In this document: positions 36,471 through 44,383 of the stretch, in pieces
Layout of the letters: each line of letters begins with the position of its first letter
Position numbering within the stretch: the first letter of the stretch is position 1
Source of the DNA: an uncultured Bacteroidia bacterium
GTDB taxonomy: Bacteria > Bacteroidota > Bacteroidia > NS11-12g > UBA955
DNA: 64,000 nucleotides
Assembly: GCA_943788195.1 (NCBI GenBank)
Contig: CALSPH010000001.1
Location: forward strand, 1,437,595-1,501,594
Reading direction: 5' to 3'
Position numbers and translations under genes: made by a program
The notes under the pieces: model-generated
Databases searched by the model: none
Told to the model about the DNA's origin: nothing
What the model saw: only the letters and a program-made list of their open reading frames with translations

Positions 36471-38095
36471 CTAGTTTGGATCTGTGTTCTTTTCCTTCTA
36501 AGAAATACCTTAATAAATAGACCACCCTTGGGTAAATTTTGAAGCTTCAATTTGCACGAATCCTGAGGCATCTGTTTGTAAGTTTTTAATAAGTACAATT
36601 TTACCCAGTTGATTATAGATAGTACATTCAATGCGTTCCATGTTACTTGTACCCGTTTTTATTTTAAATGAATGGCTGAACGGGTTTGGATAATTTGTGC
36701 CTTGAATTGGAGAAACCTTTTTTACATCTGTGGTAGGTTGGTCCTGATAAACGCGGATATAATCAATATTCATTGCAGAGGAGCTAAAGCTTGGATCAAT
36801 GGAAGCCTGAATGGCAATATTAAGAATCATATATTGATCTGCATCAAAAGGCCAGGTGCTGGCATCTTTGGTTTTGGGTTCGTAAACATAGTGAACAATG
36901 CTATCTACCATAAACAACCATTTATATCCGGAGTCCATTTAAGGCTGTAATTATGGAAATTACTACTAGCAGTCAATAGAATTCTACCTCCATGGTTAAC
37001 GGTATTTCCAAAACTGGAAGGCGTGTGCATGGCACTTTGAACAAAGTTTTGATTGCTACCCCAATGCTCCATAATATCGATCTCGCCACATGCAGGCCAG
37101 GGAGTTTTGTCAAAACCCAAATTATCCCAATAGGCCCCATCTTCATTGATATTTTTACCCAGCATCCAAATTGCCGGCCAGGTACCTAATCCAGTTGGTA
37201 GTTTTGCCCTTATTTCAACCCTTCCATAGGTGAAGGCAAACTTGGAGTTGAGTCTTGCAGATGTATATTGTTTCGTCACATTTTGATCCGTGAACGACTC
37301 CTTCTTGGCCACTAGATTTAATACCCCATTTTGGACGAATGAATTAGTTGTTCTATTGGTATAATGTTGAATTTCTCCATTATACCAGCTACCTCCTGCG
37401 GGCAATTTCGTCATGGTGGAACCATTTTACGCTATTAATGGGGCCATCTGTATTGAATTCATCACTCCATACGAGATAGGGGTAAGCGGGCTCTTTTTTA
37501 ACCTTTCCATTGTAGAAAAAGTCGTCTATATAACCTTCAACTTTGTCCGAGTTTCCCTCGCCATTCACTTGAATAACAATTCGGTTTAGATCAGCACGTT
37601 GTGTAGGTGGCAGGGAGCCCGCGTTTAAAGTTTGATGTAGTTATCATTTTTGAAATTAAAAGTAATGGTTTGCCATTGATCCAGTTGAACAACCTTTATA
37701 ATTTCACTTTGCGTTTCCCAAGGGTTATTGATATTGGCATTTTGTAACTTGAGTGAGACTTGATTGGTCTGCATTCCTGTTATTCCTGATGAAGGGATAT
37801 AGATTTTCAGCGTGAAGACATAATAAACTGTCTAGGGGTAATTTTTTTTTCAGAATCAAAACGAACGTTTGGCAAAGGTACCCCCAGTATCCTTGTAATA
37901 AAGCACATTGGAAGAGTTGTTAATGCCTTGCATAAATGGATTGGTGAATTGAGTGTTAATCATGCAGGCATCTCCAAACCATGACTGTATGGTGCCATTG
38001 CCTTCAAAATCATCCTGTAATAAAATGCTTTGACTGTTTGCGGCAAGCACGAGGCCAAAGTAAAGGATAAAGAAGCCTATAATTCGATTTGCCAC
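36460..38095 (-). pseudogene. T9SS-exported GH16 laminarinase with binding module, frameshifted
   Basis: Reconstructed, this is about 540 residues. A signal peptide (start GTG at 38095, IIGFFILYFGLVLAANSQS) precedes a jelly-roll binding module starting ILLQDDFEGNG and ending YIDDFFYNG. A GH16 domain runs from YLVWSDEFN, with the catalytic motif GEIDIMEHWG intact in the piece 36905-37414. The type A T9SS domain starts at NYPNPFSHSFKI and ends HRSKLVKN. At least five indels in homopolymers split it. It would be the secreted first-attack laminarinase. A regulator-type core motif lies 23 bases upstream of the start. Confidence 0.8.
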
Positions 38096-38117
38096 TTATA
38101 CGAATATACGACATATC

Positions 38118-38128
38118 TACTTATAGTA
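38118..38128 (-). promoter_or_regulatory. Third copy of the operator core, upstream of the T9SS GH16 gene
   Basis: TACTTATAGTA here is the exact complement of the 11-bp core found twice before the Nudix regulator gene (20184-20194, 20208-20218). In the direction of GH16 transcription it has the same orientation as in front of the regulator gene. No other copy was noticed in the window. Confidence 0.55.
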
Positions 38129-38194
38129 AAATAAACTTTAACACTGGTTCTGTCTTATTAAATGATGCAACCAGAAGAGTGATAGCTCCTCCCC

Positions 38195-38214
38195 GCGTGG
38201 TGTTCTCACCTCGC
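38195..38214. repeat. REP-like hairpin next to the transposase gene
   Basis: GCGTGGTG and CACCTCGC pair with one mismatch around a TTCT loop. It is GC-rich against an AT-rich background and lies 10 bases from the 3' end of the Y1 transposase remnant, the position expected of REP hairpins linked to this family. Confidence 0.45.
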
Positions 38215-38224
38215 AGTAACACGT

Positions 38225-38753
38225 TTACATATAATGCGTAAGAAAGGCAAATTCAGTTTTTCCGGTATAGTAAAAATCCGCACTTGAGTATGGATAATAT
38301 ACAGGTGTCGTGGCCAGATCCCAATGTTCTTGCAATGGGATAATGCAACTTCCGCATAAAGATATGGTCGTTATATAGTTTTATGGATAAAGATCGGTCT
38401 TGCCAAAATTGATATTTCCTATCCTTTAAATAAACCTTAAACTTTTCAAGTACGTTGGAATGACTTTTCTGCAGATCAAACTTAATCTGTTGTGAGGTAA
38501 ACTTTAAAAAATCTCTTTGTAGGTCGGCTAATTCAAACCCCTCAAGAACTTCCCCAATTAGATGTATGTGATTGGGCATCAATACAAATGAATAAACCTT
38601 AACCCTCTGGTCATATTCAAGAATTGATAGCCTGTTGGGTTTATATTGGCACCACTAGCGGCCATCTTCCAGTTTAGAATAAACAGCAAAAGAGCATAAT
38701 CCAACGATATGTAAATTGGTGTATGTCAGCCTTTTCCTAGGGCATTCATTCAT
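38225..38753 (-). pseudogene. REP-associated tyrosine (IS200-like) transposase, broken
   Basis: Reconstructed from ATG 38753 (MNECPRKRLTY) to the stop at 38225-38227, about 175 residues. The HUH motif is in VLMPNHIHLIGE, and the family end SSADFYYTG is present. An in-frame TAG at 38655-38657 (codon 33) interrupts the N-terminus. A one-base shift after KLHY, near 38340, disrupts the C-terminus. The position where the family usually has its nucleophilic Tyr reads KFTSQQI, with Phe, so activity would be doubtful even if repaired. These domesticated transposases occur as single copies and act on REP hairpins. Confidence 0.8.
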
Positions 38754-38850
38754 AGGTAATATTTAACCATTACTTACGTTTAGTATTTGGGAAAATGGAA
38801 AATGTTAATGCCTAGCACTTCTTACAAATTTGTCTTTACTTTGTGGGTTG

Positions 38851-41217
38851 ATGCAGAAAAGTAAATTCTTACTTGTATTGTTTTTGATAAGCAGTGGCTT
38901 TGCAGCTTCGGCACAACAATTGGTATCGGGATTTGTGCGAGACACTGGCTCAAATGAAGCTATAATCGGAGCGGTAGTAAAGTGCCTTGAGACAGATCAG
39001 AATACGGCTTCAAATAACTATGGATTTTATAGCTTAGCCCTGCCAAGTGGCCATTATACCATTGTGTTTTCCTATCCGGGTTATCAATCGGATACAATGC
39101 ATATGAGTTTATACAAATCCCAAAAGGTGGATGCCTTTATGCAATCGGATGAGTCACTTAAAAATTCGAATTATATTCCAGATGAAAATACCTCTATCGA
39201 AGGTCAAGTTCAACCCGGTTCTCAGCAGATTTCTTCTAAGAAGGTTGAAAAGCTACCCCTTCTTCTAGGTGAGGTTGATGTGATTAAAGCTGCACAGCTT
39301 TTACCAGGCGTAAAAAGCGGAACTGAAGGAAGCAGCGGATTGTATGTTAGAGGTGGGGGCCGAGGTCAAAATTTAGTTTTATTGGACGGGGTTCCAGTTT
39401 ATAATCAAAATCACCTCTTTGGCTTTTTCTCAACGTTTAATAATGATGGAATCAATTCATTGCAATTATATAAAGGGAGTTTTCCAGCTCGTTTTGGCGG
39501 CAGGCTTTCATCAGTCATGGACGTGACACTGAAGGATGGAAATGCAGAAATCATCGAAGGAACCGCGTCAATTGGAGCGCTATTGGGAAGAGTCAGTTTG
39601 AATGGTCCCTTGAGTAGTGATGGAAGAACCACTTTTGCGTTTTCAGGAAGAAGAAGTTATATTGATTTATTAATTCGACCGATTGAAAATGCAAGCCAAA
39701 GTGACTCATTTCAGAACCAAACGGATTTCTATTTTTATGATTTTAATGCCAAAGTGAGTCATCAATTGGATGACCGGAACCGCCTTTATTTTAGCTATTA
39801 TCAAAGCAAAGATGTGTTGGGTCTTTCTTCTAAGTTTACCGATACCTTTCGAGGAGCATTGCGTGAAACCGAGCTTAGCACCGGTTTAAATTGGGTAAGT
39901 AATACGGCTGTTGCACGTTATACTCGCATACAAAACAATAATATTTTTGCCAATTATGCAGTTTCATATACCCGCTATCAGATTAAAAGCTTTGCAGATA
40001 TCAATTTTAAAAGTGTTTCTGCAACCACACAATCGGATTGGCATTACAAGACCAGTTTCGTATCTGGATTACAAGACATTAATCTTTTGGCAGAATATGA
40101 TTACAAACCTTCACAGAATCACCACTTAAGGTACGGGGTAAATTCTACTATTCACATGTTTAAACCTGGTCAGCTAACGCTGGATGTTGACCTCGGTGCC
40201 CAACAAGAAGATACTACGCGGGGTGAGGATCAAGATCAAACCACGGTTGAAAGTGCAATTTTTATCGAGGATGTGATACAAATTAATAAAGGCACTAAGG
40301 CCAACGTGGGCTTGCGTGTGATGAATTATTTAACCAATGGTAAAAGTTATGTTTTTGTAGAACCACGCTTAGCCTTGAATGAAGAAATTGACAGTCATTG
40401 GATTTTTAGAATGAGCTATGCATTAAACAATCAACCGATTCATTTATTGGCAAACAGCAATACTGGACTGCCACTTGATTTATGGGTGCCGGCAACCAAT
40501 AATATAAAACCTCAATCAGGACATCAGTTTTCTTTAGGATTTATTGGGAATCTAAAGCATGGTTTTCAATTCATCGGTGAGGTATATTATAAATGGTTGC
40601 GCAATGCAATAGATTACGCACCAGGTGCTAATTTCTTGGCGGTGGATGAGTCTTGGCAAAATAATGTGCTACAGGGTCGTGGCCAGAATTATGGCTTGGA
40701 ACTGTTTGTACAAAAGCAGCTTGGAAGAACTACAGGATGGGCAAGTTATACATTGTCATATGCCGATCGCACTATTGAAGGCATTAATAGTGGTAGAACC
40801 TACCCATTTCGATATGATCAACGCCATAACCTTTCCACTTCATGGAGCTATGCCCTGTCCGACCGACAAACCTTAGGCTTTACGACTGTGTTTGGAACAG
40901 GTTTCCCAATAACCATACCTATAGGTCAATATCTAGACTTGGATGGCAATGTTGTTTATGAATACGGTGGTAAGAATAACTATCGAATGGAGAATTACTT
41001 CCGATTAGACCTGAATTATGTGCATCATAAAAAGAAATCAAAATTAAAATGGGCCAAAGACGCTTGGTTTAATGTATCTATATACAATGCAACCGCAAGA
41101 AAAAATCCATTTATTTATCAAATAAGCAGAAGCGGCCCAGGTAAGAATGGCTTGGTGCTTGAGCGTGTTAGTCTATTCCAATTCATTCCTAGTTTCAGTT
41201 ATAATGTTGCCTTTTAA
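38851..41217 (+). CDS. TonB-dependent receptor with carboxypeptidase-regulatory-like domain
   Basis: A 788-residue outer-membrane receptor. The signal peptide (MQKSKFLLVLFLISSGFAASAQ) precedes a carboxypeptidase-D regulatory-like domain (VSGFVRDTGSNEAIIGAVV), then the plug (LPLLLGEVDVIKAAQLLPGV, YVRGGGRGQNLVLLDGVPVYN) and a 22-strand type barrel ending FIPSFSYNVAF with a terminal Phe. The start at 38851 is chosen over an upstream in-frame start because it gives a clean signal peptide. It pairs with the DUF4249 lipoprotein starting 1 base after its stop. The pair is common in Bacteroidota and its substrate is usually unknown. It is not SusC-like in length, and there is no SusD. Confidence 0.9.
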   Translation: MQKSKFLLVLFLISSGFAASAQQLVSGFVRDTGSNEAIIGAVVKCLETDQNTASNNYGFYSLALPSGHYTIVFSYPGYQSDTMHMSLYKSQKVDAFMQSDESLKNSNYIPDENTSIEGQVQPGSQQISSKKVEKLPLLLGEVDVIKAAQLLPGVKSGTEGSSGLYVRGGGRGQNLVLLDGVPVYNQNHLFGFFSTFNNDGINSLQLYKGSFPARFGGRLSSVMDVTLKDGNAEIIEGTASIGALLGRVSLNGPLSSDGRTTFAFSGRRSYIDLLIRPIENASQSDSFQNQTDFYFYDFNAKVSHQLDDRNRLYFSYYQSKDVLGLSSKFTDTFRGALRETELSTGLNWVSNTAVARYTRIQNNNIFANYAVSYTRYQIKSFADINFKSVSATTQSDWHYKTSFVSGLQDINLLAEYDYKPSQNHHLRYGVNSTIHMFKPGQLTLDVDLGAQQEDTTRGEDQDQTTVESAIFIEDVIQINKGTKANVGLRVMNYLTNGKSYVFVEPRLALNEEIDSHWIFRMSYALNNQPIHLLANSNTGLPLDLWVPATNNIKPQSGHQFSLGFIGNLKHGFQFIGEVYYKWLRNAIDYAPGANFLAVDESWQNNVLQGRGQNYGLELFVQKQLGRTTGWASYTLSYADRTIEGINSGRTYPFRYDQRHNLSTSWSYALSDRQTLGFTTVFGTGFPITIPIGQYLDLDGNVVYEYGGKNNYRMENYFRLDLNYVHHKKKSKLKWAKDAWFNVSIYNATARKNPFIYQISRSGPGKNGLVLERVSLFQFIPSFSYNVAF

Positions 41218-41218
41218 G

Positions 41219-42082
41219 ATGCATAGAAATAGTACATATTGGATTTGGGTCATCGTACTGATTTGTTTCAGTTCTTGTATAGAACAAGTTTCGGTTAATC
41301 TGCCACCCTATAACGAAAAGGTGGTTGTGAATGGCCTAATAAGTGATTCTGATTTAACCAAAATTAGAGTGTCTAAAAGTATCAGTTCTTTAGATACTAA
41401 CTTTATATCATCCATTAGCTTGGCTTCTGTCCGTCTTTTTGAAGAAAATGGGGCTTTATATGATGTGTTTTCCTATAATTCGTTTGAAGGTGGGTTTATA
41501 GGAACTAAGGTAGCTAAGAAAAATGTCGATTATACCATCAAAGTCAACTATCAAGGAACAGCTTTGGAAGGTACAACGCGCATAACAGGTGGTACACAAG
41601 TTTATAACTTGAACTTTGTTGATTCTGTGGCTGTGGATTCAAGTTTATTTCCAATAGGAGAGGTTTCATTTACCTTTAACGATTTACCTGGTCAAGATAA
41701 TTTCTACCGATTGAATGTGGAATATTTCGATAATATTAAAAAGGAATTCCAAGCTTTGGACATGTCTGAAAACTTGTTTTTAGATGCAAAAGGAGAATTG
41801 ACGGATAAGGGCTATATTTTTGACGATAATTCATTTAGAGGTAAGCCACAAACGATATCTGTAAGAGTGCCATTTGGGTTTGTTGATGTCCAGAATGGCG
41901 ATTACTTGTTTAGAGTAAATCTTGAAGCGCTAAATTCAGATTATACCTCTTATGAAAAATCAAGAAGGCTGTATGATGAATCTTTTGGGGGTTTCTTTAC
42001 AGAACCTGTTGAACTCTATTCAAACATTAAACGTGGCTTAGGAATTTTTGGTGGCGTTGCTGTTAGCAGAGATACCCTGTAA
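41219..42082 (+). CDS. DUF4249 domain lipoprotein
   Basis: A 287-residue lipoprotein with lipobox CFSSC, starting at Met 41219 immediately after the receptor stop. The mature protein is beta-rich with the DUF4249 opening (EQVSVNLPPYNEKVVVNGLISD) and conserved SLASVRLFEENGALYDV. DUF4249 proteins are encoded with TonB receptors and are thought to be surface partners. No ligand is known. Longer in-frame starts exist inside the receptor gene but would spoil the signal peptide. Confidence 0.85.
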   Translation: MHRNSTYWIWVIVLICFSSCIEQVSVNLPPYNEKVVVNGLISDSDLTKIRVSKSISSLDTNFISSISLASVRLFEENGALYDVFSYNSFEGGFIGTKVAKKNVDYTIKVNYQGTALEGTTRITGGTQVYNLNFVDSVAVDSSLFPIGEVSFTFNDLPGQDNFYRLNVEYFDNIKKEFQALDMSENLFLDAKGELTDKGYIFDDNSFRGKPQTISVRVPFGFVDVQNGDYLFRVNLEALNSDYTSYEKSRRLYDESFGGFFTEPVELYSNIKRGLGIFGGVAVSRDTL

Positions 42083-42092
42083 TACATATATA

Positions 42093-43211
42093 TTGAAATT
42101 TACGATACAATCTAAGGACCCGCAGTCGAAAGCTAGAACTGGTTCCATATCTACAGATCATGGTGAGATTCAAACGCCAATTTTTATGCCTGTAGGTACT
42201 TTAGGTTCGGTTAAAGCAATCAATCAAGATCAATTAAAAACAGAAATTAATGCACCGATTATATTAGGCAACACCTATCATTTGTATCTAAAGCCAGGTA
42301 TGCAGATCATGCAGGAGGCTGGGGGCTTGCATAAATTCATGAACTGGGATCGAGCCTTATTAACCGATAGTGGTGGTTATCAGGTATATTCTTTGGCCGA
42401 AAACAGAAAGATTACTGATGAGGGTGTAACGTTTCGGAGCCATATTGATGGGTCAAAACATTTTTTTAGTCCAGAAAAAGCAATTGATATCCAAAGGCAA
42501 ATAGGGGCGGACATTATCATGGCTTTTGATGAATGCACACCGTATCCTTGTGATAAGAAATATGCGACCGACTCTTTGAAACTTACCCATAATTGGCTGT
42601 TAAGATGTCAAACTCAAATGAAAAAAACAAAAAGTTTGTATGATCATCAACAGGCTTTGTTTCCGATTGTTCAAGGCAGTACTTATTCAGATTTACGTGT
42701 AGAGAGTGCAAAGTTTATTGCAGACCAAGATGCTTTTGGCAATGCGATTGGAGGATTATCGGTTGGAGAACCTGCAGAGGAGATGTATGCAATGACCGAA
42801 GTAGTTTGTTCACATTTACCCATTGATAAGCCACGTTATTTAATGGGTGTAGGCACACCTTCAAATTTACTTGAATGCATTGCCCTTGGAGTGGATATGT
42901 TTGATTGTGTTATGCCAACACGTAATGCGCGGAATGGAGGTATTTTTACCAAAAATGGTACAATGAATATGCGCAATGCTAAATGGGCGAATGATTATTC
43001 TCCATTGGATGAAGAGATTAGTCCGAATTATTCAAAAGCGTATGTTCGGCATTTGATCCATTCTGGAGAATTGTTGGGCATGCAAATCACCAGTCTTCAC
43101 AATTTGAAATTTTATTTAAAATTAATGGAAGAGGCTCGTGCACATATCACTGCTGGAGACTTTTTGGACTGGAAAAATAAAATGGTACAACAATTGAATG
43201 TACGACTATAA
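42093..43211 (+). CDS. tgt: Queuine tRNA-ribosyltransferase
   Basis: Exchanges guanine 34 for the queuosine precursor in GUN-anticodon tRNAs. The 372-residue TIM barrel shows QTPIFMPVGTLGSVKAI, the active-site region LLTDSGGYQVYSL, MAFDECTPYP and MGVGTPSNLLECIALGVDMFDCVMPTRNARNGG, which holds the catalytic Asp. The start is best placed at TTG 42093 (LKFTIQSKDPQSKARTG), since the family begins MKFT and the only ATG-like upstream starts lie inside the DUF4249 gene. The C-terminal zinc ligands typical of the family are less obvious here, as in many Bacteroidota. Its stop overlaps the lptG start. Confidence 0.93.
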   Translation: MKFTIQSKDPQSKARTGSISTDHGEIQTPIFMPVGTLGSVKAINQDQLKTEINAPIILGNTYHLYLKPGMQIMQEAGGLHKFMNWDRALLTDSGGYQVYSLAENRKITDEGVTFRSHIDGSKHFFSPEKAIDIQRQIGADIIMAFDECTPYPCDKKYATDSLKLTHNWLLRCQTQMKKTKSLYDHQQALFPIVQGSTYSDLRVESAKFIADQDAFGNAIGGLSVGEPAEEMYAMTEVVCSHLPIDKPRYLMGVGTPSNLLECIALGVDMFDCVMPTRNARNGGIFTKNGTMNMRNAKWANDYSPLDEEISPNYSKAYVRHLIHSGELLGMQITSLHNLKFYLKLMEEARAHITAGDFLDWKNKMVQQLNVRL

Positions 43212-44308
43212 TGTTAAATTGGTTTAAGCTAACAACGTACGATAAGTACATCTTGGGAAAGTTTATGAAAACTTTCATTGTGATGCTAAGCCTATTTACA
43301 GTAATTATTGTCATTTTCGATTTGGCAGAAAAGTTAGAAGACTTCACGCAAAAACAAGCTCCCATTGGACTTATTATCACCGGGTATTACTTAAACTTCA
43401 TACCTACCATCCTCAATCAATTCAGTGCGATTTTTGTATTTCTTTCAGTAATATTTTTCACATCTCAACTTGCAAGTCGTTCTGAATTTATAGCGGTCTT
43501 AGCCAGCGGTGTATCTTTTAAGCGAATGATGAAACCTTATGTGGTTGGAGCTGTTATTCTGCTGATAGGTACTTACATGCTCAATTCATGGTTGGTTCCA
43601 GTAACGGATAAAAAAAGAGTGGCCTTTGAAACGAAATGGGTGAGAAACACATCTTCAGAATACAAAGCGAATATTCACCAACAGATTCAGCCAGGTGTGT
43701 TCTTGTATTTTCGTAATTTTAATCATGTGGACAGTACTGGGCAACATGTGGTTTTACAAACATTTGATTCAACCCGATTAACGTCTCGTTTGTATGCGGT
43801 GTCTATTCGTCCTTCGCGTTTTAAAGGCAAATGGGAATTGGTTAATGTCGTGCATAAGGATTTTGCTGAAGATGGTTCACAAAAGATTAGTAAATATACT
43901 GCATTAGACACGGTGATACGTTTTGATCCAAAAGATTTTTTTAGAAGGTTGGATGATATCAATAGTTTCAATAACAGTGAGCTAAGATCTTATATAGCTG
44001 CATTGCGTATTAAGGGGACAGGCGAAATCAATAATTATATTACCGAACTGTATCGCAGGTTTTCAGCTCCATTTGCGGTGTTGTTATTAACACTCATTGG
44101 GTTCGCAGTTTCGGCACGTAAAACAAGAGGCGGTGTTGGGGTGCATTTAGGGAAAGGGATATTAATTAGTTTCCTCTATTTGTTCATTATCAAAACATTC
44201 AATACATATGGTGCGCAAGGGAGCATGATGCCTCTTTTGGCGGTATGGATTCCAAATCTAATCTTTGGGTTAATCGCCTGGTGGCTCATATTTACTGCCC
44301 CAAAATAG
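43211..44308 (+). CDS. LptG/LptF family permease (YjgP/YjgQ)
   Basis: A 365-residue inner-membrane protein of the lipopolysaccharide export permease family. Three hydrophobic segments near the N-terminus (about 16-40, 55-85, 100-125) precede a periplasmic beta-jellyroll region (about 130-270). Three more transmembrane segments follow at the C-terminus, with RFSAPFAVLLLTLIGFAVSARKTRGGVGVHLGKG, the family hallmark. It overlaps tgt by one base, a pairing repeated across the phylum. Whether it is LptF or LptG cannot be settled here. Confidence 0.88.
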   Translation: MLNWFKLTTYDKYILGKFMKTFIVMLSLFTVIIVIFDLAEKLEDFTQKQAPIGLIITGYYLNFIPTILNQFSAIFVFLSVIFFTSQLASRSEFIAVLASGVSFKRMMKPYVVGAVILLIGTYMLNSWLVPVTDKKRVAFETKWVRNTSSEYKANIHQQIQPGVFLYFRNFNHVDSTGQHVVLQTFDSTRLTSRLYAVSIRPSRFKGKWELVNVVHKDFAEDGSQKISKYTALDTVIRFDPKDFFRRLDDINSFNNSELRSYIAALRIKGTGEINNYITELYRRFSAPFAVLLLTLIGFAVSARKTRGGVGVHLGKGILISFLYLFIIKTFNTYGAQGSMMPLLAVWIPNLIFGLIAWWLIFTAPK

Positions 44309-44369
44309 TCAATTGTCAGTAAACTGTTTTAATTTTAAAGAACATACCTGTAATCTGTTTGAGCAATTG

Positions 44370-44377
44370 TATTTTTG
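44370..44377 (+). promoter_or_regulatory. -7 element for the BNR-repeat protein gene
   Basis: TATTTTTG fits TAnnTTTG and ends 6 bases before the ATG at 44384, implying a very short leader. Confidence 0.45.
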
Positions 44378-44383
44378 TAGCAG

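Noticed and set aside
36905-37414. A free-standing short GH16 gene
   Set aside because: It starts in the middle of the catalytic domain. Signal peptide, binding module and T9SS end lie in adjoining frames on the same strand, so it is one broken gene.
38851-42082. SusC/SusD pair
   Set aside because: The receptor is under 800 residues, and its partner is a DUF4249 lipoprotein without the helical TPR-like SusD fold, so this is a different type of pair.
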